A program made the translations under genes and the position numbers. This document shows, piece by piece, positions 43,355 to 50,646 of a stretch of 64,000 bases of DNA (position 1 is the stretch's first letter; each line of letters begins with the position of its first letter). The notes beneath the pieces were generated by a model. That model saw only the letters and a list, made by a program, of their open reading frames with translations. It searched no databases and was not told the origin of the DNA. The stretch is taken from assembly GCF_001038505.1 (NCBI RefSeq), contig NZ_LDPY01000007.1, positions 1 through 64,000 of the forward strand, given 5' to 3'. The DNA is from Puniceibacterium sp. IMCC21224 (GTDB lineage: Bacteria; Pseudomonadota; Alphaproteobacteria; Rhodobacterales; Rhodobacteraceae).

Positions 43355-44463
43355 GCCGCGCCGCGATCATATCCGCTGGGCTCTGCCTCGGCCTCGGCAC
43401 CCTACCCGCGCTTGCCCAGGGCGTGCCGACCCAGGACAACTCCGCCATTGGCCGCGCCATCGCGCGGGTGACAGCACTCGCCGAGGATCTGGGCGTCCAG
43501 CAGGACAAGGACCGCATCGAGACGACGTTGGCCGATGTGCAGGCCGACCAGCTGCGCGTCCTTGAGGAGATGACGGCGGCCATCACCGGGCCCGGCTTCG
43601 ATATCCGCGCGCTCGAGGGCAATGCGGATTTCGGCGTGGCGGCGGTCTATCCAAATACCGATGCAAGCCCCATGAACAGCCGCCTCTTCGGTGAGGGGCG
43701 CGAGACGGTAGAAATGATGATCGTCGAGGTCGCGGGCGAGTTCGCAGGCGCCCCCGGCGTGGCCCGCGCCGGTCTCTCGGCCACCCAGTGGCGCTGCCTC
43801 TTCCAGGCCCTGATCAAGCAGGAAAGCCGCTTCAACGTCACAGCACAAAGCCCGGTCGGTGCCTATGGCCTGACCCAGCTCATGCCCGGCACGGCTTCCG
43901 ATCTTGGCGTCGACCGCTATGACGTGAAGGACAACTTGCGCGGCGGCGCGCGCTATATCACCACCCAGCTTAACCGCTTCGGCAATATCCCCCATGCGCT
44001 CGCCGCCTATAACGCGGGCCCTGGCCGGGTCATCGAATATGGCGGCGTGCCTCCCTTTGCCGAGACCCAAGGCTACGTGCGCAACATCTCCAAATTCTAC
44101 AACGAATACCTGGCCGTGGTGGGCGGCGCCGACGCGCTTGGCACGCTCTCGCCCTCGGACTTTACGCTGGCCGAATATGCCAGCATCTCCGAGGCCGGCG
44201 TCTATTACGCCGCCGACAGTTCCGCCACGACCGAACAGGTCATCAATCGGCTCCGCGCCATCATCCTGCAGATCGACGCGCAGCCCAATGCCAAGGCGGC
44301 CTGGGAGCTCAACACCTACGCCAAGGCCGAGATCGGCCGCATCCTCAATCTCCGCGTCCGGCTGATGGCCGCCAACCAGCAACGCGAGGCGGCCTATGCG
44401 CAGCACCTCGTCGCCGACCGGCTGGCCGAGCGCGACTTCATGCAGATGGGAGTTCCCGAATGA
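43351..44463 (+). CDS. transglycosylase embedded in a VirB5-like protein
   Basis: 370 residues with a signal peptide (MSRAAIISAGLCLGLGTLPA, LA before QGVPT). Residues ~23-75 (QGVPTQDNSAIGRAIARVTA, LAEDLGVQQDKD) resemble the N-terminus of the VirB5 encoded next (QGVPTFDGSQLGQLVAQLEH, MAEDLNVQ). Residues ~145-260 are an SLT domain with catalytic Glu158 (LIKQESRFNVTAQSPVGAYG) and [20 protein letters not shown]. Residues ~295-370 (AAWELNTYAKAEIGRILNLR ending in RDFMQM) again resemble VirB5 (AAVDLNTRVTAELGIILTQI ending in RKFRSM). It therefore looks like a VirB5 paralogue with a peptidoglycan-cleaving domain inserted in the middle. Confidence 0.85.
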   Translation: MSRAAIISAGLCLGLGTLPALAQGVPTQDNSAIGRAIARVTALAEDLGVQQDKDRIETTLADVQADQLRVLEEMTAAITGPGFDIRALEGNADFGVAAVYPNTDASPMNSRLFGEGRETVEMMIVEVAGEFAGAPGVARAGLSATQWRCLFQALIKQESRFNVTAQSPVGAYGLTQLMPGTASDLGVDRYDVKDNLRGGARYITTQLNRFGNIPHALAAYNAGPGRVIEYGGVPPFAETQGYVRNISKFYNEYLAVVGGADALGTLSPSDFTLAEYASISEAGVYYAADSSATTEQVINRLRAIILQIDAQPNAKAAWELNTYAKAEIGRILNLRVRLMAANQQREAAYAQHLVADRLAERDFMQMGVPE

Positions 44464-45227
44464 GACAGCTTCTCCTGACCGTGGCTGCGGTCACCACGCT
44501 TGGGTTTTCCTTGCCCGCCACGGCCCAAGGCGTGCCGACCTTTGATGGCTCACAGCTTGGCCAGCTCGTGGCCCAGCTCGAACACATGGCCGAGGACCTG
44601 AACGTCCAGATGCAGCAGCTCGCCACCATGCGGCTGGAGTTGGAAACCCAGCTGTCGCAATTGACGAACCTTGAGGCGCAGCTGACTTCGCTAATCGAAG
44701 GCAGCGGTCTTGGCGAGCTCTTCGCCACGGTCGAGGAATTCCGCGCGCTGCGAGGCAAGCTGGTGGCCCCCCTCAACACCGCGCAGTCCTTGGCCAGCGG
44801 GGACTTTCTGAGCGGCTTCAATCCCGGCGCTGAGCTTTCGGCCTCGGTCGAGCGGGTGCTGTCTGGCAGCGGGTTTACTTCGGAACGATTGGGGACACTC
44901 TCAAGCTCCGAGCAGCCTGCCGACAACCGCATCGCCACCTCGGCCGGGGCCAGCGCCATGTTGTCGGTCGCCGCACAAGAAAGCCACGAAGAAGCGGGGC
45001 AGAGCCTCGAACGGTTAGAGACCATGGTGGGGCTCATCGACGATCAGGACGGGCTGAAAGCCGCCGTCGATCTCAACACCCGCGTCACCGCCGAGCTCGG
45101 CATCATCCTGACGCAGATCTGGCGGCTGGAAGCGGCCCAGGGCGTGAGCGCAGGCCAGCTTGGCGTCGTCGATGCCGCAACGCTCGCGGATGAGCGCAAG
45201 TTCCGCTCGATGGCGGTGGATCCATGA
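44460..45227 (+). CDS. virB5: VirB5-like minor pilin
   Basis: 255 residues. Signal peptide MRQLLLTVAAVTTLGFSLPA then TA before QGVPTFDG. The mature protein is mostly helical and Gln/Leu-rich (LVAQLEHMAEDLNVQMQQLA, LETQLSQLTNLEAQLTSLIE), with long amphipathic helices typical of P-type VirB5/TrbJ proteins, and a C-terminal helix bundle (SLERLETMVGLIDDQDGLKA). It would sit at the pilus tip and mediate recipient contact. Coupled by ATGA overlaps to both neighbours. The preceding gene shares both ends with it. Confidence 0.8.
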   Translation: MRQLLLTVAAVTTLGFSLPATAQGVPTFDGSQLGQLVAQLEHMAEDLNVQMQQLATMRLELETQLSQLTNLEAQLTSLIEGSGLGELFATVEEFRALRGKLVAPLNTAQSLASGDFLSGFNPGAELSASVERVLSGSGFTSERLGTLSSSEQPADNRIATSAGASAMLSVAAQESHEEAGQSLERLETMVGLIDDQDGLKAAVDLNTRVTAELGIILTQIWRLEAAQGVSAGQLGVVDAATLADERKFRSMAVDP

Positions 45228-45676
45228 AGATGAGATTGTTCTGCCAACTCCCCGAGTTTCGGTCACTTGGTCTCGCAGCTCTTGTCGTGAGCGCCCTTCC
45301 CTATGCCGCGCTGGCCGAGACACCAAACACGAACCCGTCCAGCGACACGCCCTTTAGCTCGATGGCCATTGCGCGGGACGAGGCCGAGGACTGCCGGGTC
45401 CCGAAACCCCCCGCCGATCTGGCCGAGACCGCATACTTGCGCAATGGTTACCGCGCGATCCTGCGCATCCTGATCGCCGAAGAGGCACTGGCCACAGAGA
45501 ACTGCACCTGCCTGCTGGACGACTTCACCTGGCATCAGGCGCTTGCCGCCCTGCCCCGGTTCCAGACTTCGGACAACCCGCGCCTGCCCTTCAAGGTGCT
45601 GGATCTCTACGCCAAGGCCGATGCGCTGGAAGCCCAGGTCATGGAGGCTTGCCCACCGATACAGGGTGGTGGGTAG
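45224..45676 (+). CDS. exported T4SS-associated protein of unknown function
   Basis: 150 residues with an N-terminal hydrophobic export segment (RSLGLAALVVSALPYAALAE) and four cysteines in the mature part (DEAEDCRVPKPPADLAET, TENCTCLLDDFTWHQAL, VMEACPPIQGGG), implying disulfides in the periplasm. Its position between virB5 and virB6, with an ATGA overlap upstream and no gap to virB6, marks it as an integral member of the transfer operon. A candidate for an entry-exclusion or pilus-stabilising factor by position only; I do not recognise the family. Confidence 0.7.
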   Translation: MKMRLFCQLPEFRSLGLAALVVSALPYAALAETPNTNPSSDTPFSSMAIARDEAEDCRVPKPPADLAETAYLRNGYRAILRILIAEEALATENCTCLLDDFTWHQALAALPRFQTSDNPRLPFKVLDLYAKADALEAQVMEACPPIQGGG

Positions 45677-46690
45677 ATGGGGGTCATCCGCGACATCCTG
45701 GGCCAGGTCGACGCCGCCGTGAACACCGTGGCGCAGGACGGCTTTGTCTCCTCCGCTGGCGCGGTCGGCAATGTCATCTCGGCAGGGGCCACCCTCCTCC
45801 TCGTGCTCCTCGGGATCAACGCGGTGATGCAACTCCGCCCCCTGCCCTTCGGCACCGGCTTTGCCTTCGGGATGAAGGTCGCACTGGTCGGGATATTCGC
45901 GCAGAGCTGGGACAATTTCAGCGTGATCTATGGCATCGTCACGCAGGTCCCCGACTCTATCGGCGCCTCCATCTTGGCCCTCACCGGGTCGGGCGACGAG
46001 GCCGGGGTCTATGAAAGCCTCGACAATATGGTCGCCCGCATCACCGCCTATGGTGACACGATCGGCGACCGGGCGGGCTGGGTTTTCGGGGCGGTCCTCG
46101 GCGCGATCTTCTTCGTGCTCTCCGCCGTCTTCGCCGCCGTCACCGCCGGAATCATCGCCTTCGCCCGCATCGTCTTCGCGCTGATGATCGTCATCGCCCC
46201 CTTCATGATCGTCACTTCGCTTTTCAAGCCAACCCAGTCCCTCTTCGAGGCCTGGACCCGCGCCACCATCGGCTATGCGCTTATGCCCGTCGCTGCCGCA
46301 GGCGCTGCGGGCATCATCGTCGCCATCGCCGAGGCCATCGGCGACGCCTCTGCCGACCCGGGCGATGTCGAAACTGTGAGTCTCATCCTGCCCTTCCTCG
46401 TGATCCTGATCCTCAGCGCCGGGATCATGGCCTCGGTGCCCTACATCGCCTCCAACCTGACCGGTGTTGTCGGCATCGCCTCAAACGCCATGGGTCTGAC
46501 GGGCCTCGCGCGCCAGGGGTTCGTTAACACGCGGGAGTATGGCACCGGCGCAACCTCGCGCCTTGTCACCGGAAAATCCCCGCACGAGCTGAACCAGATG
46601 GCCAATGCGGGCGTTGTGAAAACCGGCGAGATGATCCGCCAAAGTCCCGGCGCGCTTCTCTCCGCCGCAAAGGCCTTCCGCAAACCCTGA
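45677..46690 (+). CDS. virB6: VirB6/TrbL-like polytopic inner-membrane protein
   Basis: 337 residues with about six to seven hydrophobic segments, including AGATLLLVLLGINAVMQL, VFGAVLGAIFFVLSAVFAAV, GIIAFARIVFALMIVIAPFM and SLILPFLVILILSAGIMASV. The conserved VirB6 signature area FMIVTSLFKPTQSLFEAWTR is present. The C-terminal ~70 residues are hydrophilic and cytoplasmic or periplasmic. It helps form the inner-membrane channel. The start codon immediately follows the stop of the preceding gene. Confidence 0.88.
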   Translation: MGVIRDILGQVDAAVNTVAQDGFVSSAGAVGNVISAGATLLLVLLGINAVMQLRPLPFGTGFAFGMKVALVGIFAQSWDNFSVIYGIVTQVPDSIGASILALTGSGDEAGVYESLDNMVARITAYGDTIGDRAGWVFGAVLGAIFFVLSAVFAAVTAGIIAFARIVFALMIVIAPFMIVTSLFKPTQSLFEAWTRATIGYALMPVAAAGAAGIIVAIAEAIGDASADPGDVETVSLILPFLVILILSAGIMASVPYIASNLTGVVGIASNAMGLTGLARQGFVNTREYGTGATSRLVTGKSPHELNQMANAGVVKTGEMIRQSPGALLSAAKAFRKP

Positions 46691-46707
46691 TGTGAAAGAC
46701 GACTGAC

Positions 46708-47388
46708 TTGAAGACAACCGCAACCCCTTCCGCGAACCACGACCGCGACGCTTTCGAGGCGGATTTCATCTACGGGCCAAGGCGGCGCGAGCGCTTCGCC
46801 TGGTTCGTCGCGGCCGCGGGCGTGCTGGTCGGCGTCGCCGGCATGGTCGCGGGCGCAAGCCTCTTTCCGCTAAAATCCACCGAGACCTTCGTGGTCGTGG
46901 TCGACAAGGAGACCGGCGAGATGGACCGGGTTGCGGCTGTCCAGGCCCTGACGCTCTCGGAAAGCGACGCGATCATCCAGGCCAACCTCGTGGCCTATGT
47001 CGATGACCGAGAGACCTATGACCTGACCGACGGCGAGCAGCGCATCAACTCGGTCCTCGACCGCTCGGATGGGGATGCCGCGCGCACGCTGCGCGATCTG
47101 TGGTCTTCCACAAATGAAGACTACCCGATCACCGTCTATGGGCGCGACGCCAAGATCGAAGTCGTGATAAAATCGGTGAACCAGATCGAGCGCGGGGTGG
47201 CGCAGGTCCGTTTCACCAGAACGCTCCGCCGCCCGCGCGACACCCGCACCGTGACCCGGTCCTACGTCGCCACCGTCGGCTACGACTTCCAACCCGAAAC
47301 CCGCCAGCGCCTTCAGGACGTCTGGGCCAACCCCTTGGGCTTCGTGGTGACCTCCTACCGCGTCGACGCCGAGACCCTGGAGAACTGA
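46708..47388 (+). CDS. virB8: VirB8-like assembly protein
   Basis: 226 residues from a TTG at 46708; no ATG or GTG in frame exists upstream, and the next Met lies inside the membrane segment. A short cytoplasmic tail (FEADFIYGPRRRERFAWFVA) is followed by one membrane helix (AAAGVLVGVAGMVAGASLFP) and the NTF2-like periplasmic domain: YDLTDGEQRINSVLDRSDGD, QVRFTRTLRRPRDTRTVTRS and the terminal NPLGFVVTSYRVD, a VirB8 hallmark. It nucleates the core complex. The TTG start is a plausible translation damper. Confidence 0.88.
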   Translation: MKTTATPSANHDRDAFEADFIYGPRRRERFAWFVAAAGVLVGVAGMVAGASLFPLKSTETFVVVVDKETGEMDRVAAVQALTLSESDAIIQANLVAYVDDRETYDLTDGEQRINSVLDRSDGDAARTLRDLWSSTNEDYPITVYGRDAKIEVVIKSVNQIERGVAQVRFTRTLRRPRDTRTVTRSYVATVGYDFQPETRQRLQDVWANPLGFVVTSYRVDAETLEN

Positions 47389-47393
47389 CGAAG

Positions 47394-48116
47394 ATGAAAT
47401 TCCTGCCCGCGCTCCTCCTGGCGCTTGCCATGCCCGTTGCCGCATCCGCCGAAGCCACGCCGCAAGGCGGCCCGCTCGACATCCGCATCCGCACCGCCGT
47501 CTATAACGAAAACCAGGTCTACCGGATCGAGACGGATCTGAGGCATTCGACCACGATTCATTTCGGGGCTGGCGAGCGGTTTGAAGCAGTGATCGTCGGC
47601 GACACCGAAAGCTTCCAGGTCGATCCGATCCCGGAGCTAGGTAATGTGCTGACGATCAAACCGCATGTGGCCAATGCCTCGACCAACATGACGGTGATCA
47701 CCAACCGCCGCACCTATTCCTTCCATCTGCGCGAAGGCTCGATCCCGAACCGCACCGGCATGTTCTTCGAGGTCCGCTTCCGGTACCCCGATGAGGAACG
47801 CCGCGCGGCAGGTGCTACCCAGCCCAAAGGCTTCGAAGCGCCGAGGAACTACAATTACCGCGTCTCGGGCGATGGCGACTTCCGCCCCAGCCATGTCTAC
47901 GACGACGGACGTTACACGTATTTCGTCTTCCCGGAAAACGGCCGCCAGCCCGCCCTCTTCAAGGCCGATGACCAGGGCCGTGAGCGCACGGTGAACTGGA
48001 CCCAGCAAGACAACACCGTCCGGGTGCTCGGGGTGAACACCTACTGGACGCTGCGCATTGGCGATGAGGCGATCTGTGCGATGCGCGACGAGAGCGCCAT
48101 CTACGTGAGCAACTGA
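47394..48116 (+). CDS. virB9: VirB9-like outer-membrane complex protein
   Basis: 240 residues. Signal peptide MKFLPALLLALAMPVAASAE; then the VirB9/CagX fold with YNENQVYRIETDLRHSTTIH and HFGAGERFEAVIVGDTESFQ, NVLTIKPHVANASTNMTVIT and NRRTYSFHLREG, the usual N-terminal lobe. The C-terminal domain reads RYTYFVFPENGRQPALFKAD and LGVNTYWTLRIGDEAICAMR, including a late Cys that could pair with a VirB7-type lipoprotein. It forms the outer-membrane core with VirB10. Confidence 0.92.
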   Translation: MKFLPALLLALAMPVAASAEATPQGGPLDIRIRTAVYNENQVYRIETDLRHSTTIHFGAGERFEAVIVGDTESFQVDPIPELGNVLTIKPHVANASTNMTVITNRRTYSFHLREGSIPNRTGMFFEVRFRYPDEERRAAGATQPKGFEAPRNYNYRVSGDGDFRPSHVYDDGRYTYFVFPENGRQPALFKADDQGRERTVNWTQQDNTVRVLGVNTYWTLRIGDEAICAMRDESAIYVSN

Positions 48117-48118
48117 CC

Positions 48119-49543
48119 ATGGCCGAGCAAACCCCTCCTGACCTTCAAAACCGACTCGATCAATTCAGCCAGCGCGGCAAATCCAAACGCCGGGGCAACA
48201 GCCTCGGGGTCGGCGCGCTCGCCGCTGCCCTCGCCCTTGGCGGCGCCGGGGTCGCGTATTTCCTGGCGACCGGTCTGCAGGAGGGCGATAGTGCGCTTGA
48301 GACTTCCGATGTCGAGACCTTCCAGGACCGCCGCCCCGGTACCGGTGGACGGTTGGAGTTCCCTCCCGACGATACTGAGCAGCGGGTGAACGACGCGCTG
48401 ATCGCCGTCGAAGAAGCGCTCGATGTGCCTGCCGCCCCGGCTCCCGAGCCAAGCGCCGAGGTGCTGGCCGAGATCGCCAAGCTGCGCGAGGCCCTCGCCG
48501 CCAGCCAGGCCGCGCGCAACTCGGAAATCCAGTCCGCGGTAGCGGATCTGCGCGAGGCCTTCGACGAACAGAAGACAGCATTGGAAGCACTTATCGCGGA
48601 GAAGGAGGCTGAGCTTGCCAACCTGCAGCGCCAGACCGAAACGCGCATCGCCGGATTGCAAGCCATGCTCGATGCCGAACGGGCGCAGCGGGAAGGGCTA
48701 GAAGCCGAGCTCGACCGTGAGGGGCTGATCGCCGATCAGCGCCTGCTCGAAGAACGCCGCAGGCAGGAAGAGGAACAGCGTCAGCGCGAGGCCGAGCGGG
48801 TCGCCGAGGAGCTTCTGACCGCGCAGATCAAATCCCCCGCCGTGGTCTATGCCGACGGGCCGCGCGGTGGCCAAATTGGCGCGGCGGCCGCCGATCCGGC
48901 AGCCGCTGGCACCGGGGGACCGGTGCTTTCCGGCAATGAGCAGTTCCTGCAGACCGCCCGCCCGCTCGAGGTGCAGGAGGCCGCCCGCCTCGCTTACCCC
49001 GAGCGCACCCTGACGCAAGGGTCCGTCATCCAGGCTGCGCTCCAGACAGCCATCAACAGCGATCTGCCTGGGTCTGTCGTGGCGGTCGTCTCCGAACCGG
49101 TCCCGGCGTTTTCCGGGGACCGGATCCTGATCCCCCGGGGCTCGCGCCTTTTTGGCCAATACCGATCCGGGATCGACATGCACCAGAAACGCATTTTGAT
49201 CGTCTGGACACGCGTCCTAACGCCGGACGGGACCTCGATGGAAATCGCCGCCGTGGGCGGGGACCAACTCGGCCGCTCGGGCCTCACCGGTCTTGTCGAT
49301 ACCAAATTCGCCGAACGCTTCGGCGGAGCTGCGCTGATTTCCGTGATCGGGGCGGCACCGGCCGTGGCGGCGGAAAGTACCAACAATGAAACCACGAGCA
49401 TCGTCCTGGGCGATGTCGGCAGCGATCTGCAGGACGCGGTCGGTTCGGTCATTGCCGATCAGGTCTCGATCGCCCCGACGATCTATGTCGATCAGGGGGC
49501 CTCGGTCACTGTGCTCGTTGACAGGGATGTGGTGATTTACTGA
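48119..49543 (+). CDS. virB10: VirB10-like energy-transducing core protein
   Basis: 474 residues. Cytoplasmic basic N-terminus (FSQRGKSKRRGNSLG), one membrane helix at residues ~28-50 (GALAAALALGGAGVAYFLAT), then a long coiled-coil-like segment (~110-235; QRQTETRIAGLQAMLDAERA, RRRQEEEQRQREAERVAEEL) longer than in VirB10 of Ti plasmids. The C-terminal beta-barrel domain has YPERTLTQGSVIQAALQTAI, RILIPRGSRLFGQYRSGID and VDQGASVTVLVDRDVVIY. It spans both membranes. It begins two bases after virB9 and its stop overlaps virB11 (TGATG). Confidence 0.93.
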   Translation: MAEQTPPDLQNRLDQFSQRGKSKRRGNSLGVGALAAALALGGAGVAYFLATGLQEGDSALETSDVETFQDRRPGTGGRLEFPPDDTEQRVNDALIAVEEALDVPAAPAPEPSAEVLAEIAKLREALAASQAARNSEIQSAVADLREAFDEQKTALEALIAEKEAELANLQRQTETRIAGLQAMLDAERAQREGLEAELDREGLIADQRLLEERRRQEEEQRQREAERVAEELLTAQIKSPAVVYADGPRGGQIGAAAADPAAAGTGGPVLSGNEQFLQTARPLEVQEAARLAYPERTLTQGSVIQAALQTAINSDLPGSVVAVVSEPVPAFSGDRILIPRGSRLFGQYRSGIDMHQKRILIVWTRVLTPDGTSMEIAAVGGDQLGRSGLTGLVDTKFAERFGGAALISVIGAAPAVAAESTNNETTSIVLGDVGSDLQDAVGSVIADQVSIAPTIYVDQGASVTVLVDRDVVIY

Positions 49544-50565
49544 TGGAGCAGGCGTCACCAGCGTCATACCTCGAGCGTTATCTCGACCCGTTCCGCGACC
49601 TGCTGAGACGCGATGACGTGGTCGAGATCGCGATCAACCCGGATGGCAAGGTCTGGCTCGAGGTCGCGGGGGACGCCACCATGCGCCACGAAGGTCAGAC
49701 CGTGGACCGGACCACCGCGCTCAACATGGCCCAGACCATCGTCGGCAATGCCAAGGCCCGCGTTTCTGAAAAGAACCCCCTCGTCTCCGGCAAGGTGGAA
49801 TATGCGGGCCGCCCTCTTCGGGTCCAGGTCGCAGTGCCGCCCGCCATCGATCGCGGTGCCTCGATCACAATCCGGCTCTTCGCCTCTGGAAGCGTCCGGG
49901 AGTACGCCCCGGCCTATCTCTTCGGCAAGGCCGTCTCGCTCGATACGCTACGCTCCGAGAAGATGAAGAACATCGCCCAACTTGCCGAAGAGAACCTTGA
50001 GGCCGCGCTGCAAACCCTGGTCGAGGCGCGGCTCAACGTCCTGATCAGCGGTGGCACATCGACCGGCAAGACCACCTTCGCCCGCCACCTTCTGACTCAC
50101 GTCAGCGAGCACGAGCGGCTGATTACCATCGAAGACGCCTTTGAGCTTTTCCCCGGCCAGCCGAACACCGTCGCCCTTCTGGCCGACCGCGGTGTCGGTT
50201 CACAACGCAGCGCCAACGCCCTCCTTCAGGCTTCCCTCCGCATGCGCCCCGACCGGATTATCGTCGGCGAGCTGCGCGGCGCCGAGGCCCTGACCTATCT
50301 CGAAGCCATAAACACAGGCCATGGCGGATCGGTCTCCACCATCCACGCCGAAACCGCGGAACTCGCCATCGACCGGCTGGCAATCATGGTGCTGCAGGCC
50401 GGCACACCGCTGACATTCGCCGAGGTGCGCGAATACATCCGGAAATCCATCGATGTGATCGTCCAGCTCGGGCGGGCCGAGGGGAAGCGGGGGATCACGG
50501 AGTTTTATCTGCCGGGTGGACAACAAGCCAGAACTGTCTCATCAAGCAGCGGCATACTCCAATAG
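49543..50565 (+). CDS. virB11: VirB11-like traffic ATPase
   Basis: 340 residues. The N-terminal domain (FRDLLRRDDVVEIAINPDGK) is followed by the hexameric ATPase core: Walker A LISGGTSTGKTTFARHL at residues ~168-180, Asp box LITIEDAFELFPGQPNTVAL, Walker B region MRPDRIIVGELRGAEALTYL and His box NTGHGGSVSTIHAETAELAI. All functional motifs are intact. It is the last gene of the plus-strand virB operon; the A+T-richer cargo module begins about 80 bases downstream. Confidence 0.95.
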   Translation: MEQASPASYLERYLDPFRDLLRRDDVVEIAINPDGKVWLEVAGDATMRHEGQTVDRTTALNMAQTIVGNAKARVSEKNPLVSGKVEYAGRPLRVQVAVPPAIDRGASITIRLFASGSVREYAPAYLFGKAVSLDTLRSEKMKNIAQLAEENLEAALQTLVEARLNVLISGGTSTGKTTFARHLLTHVSEHERLITIEDAFELFPGQPNTVALLADRGVGSQRSANALLQASLRMRPDRIIVGELRGAEALTYLEAINTGHGGSVSTIHAETAELAIDRLAIMVLQAGTPLTFAEVREYIRKSIDVIVQLGRAEGKRGITEFYLPGGQQARTVSSSSGILQ

Positions 50566-50646
50566 ACGCTCTGATTCATCAACCGGTACGAACCATCATT
50601 GCCCGGCCGCTTTGTTACAAGTAACGTCGAAAAAAAGGGGCAAGGT

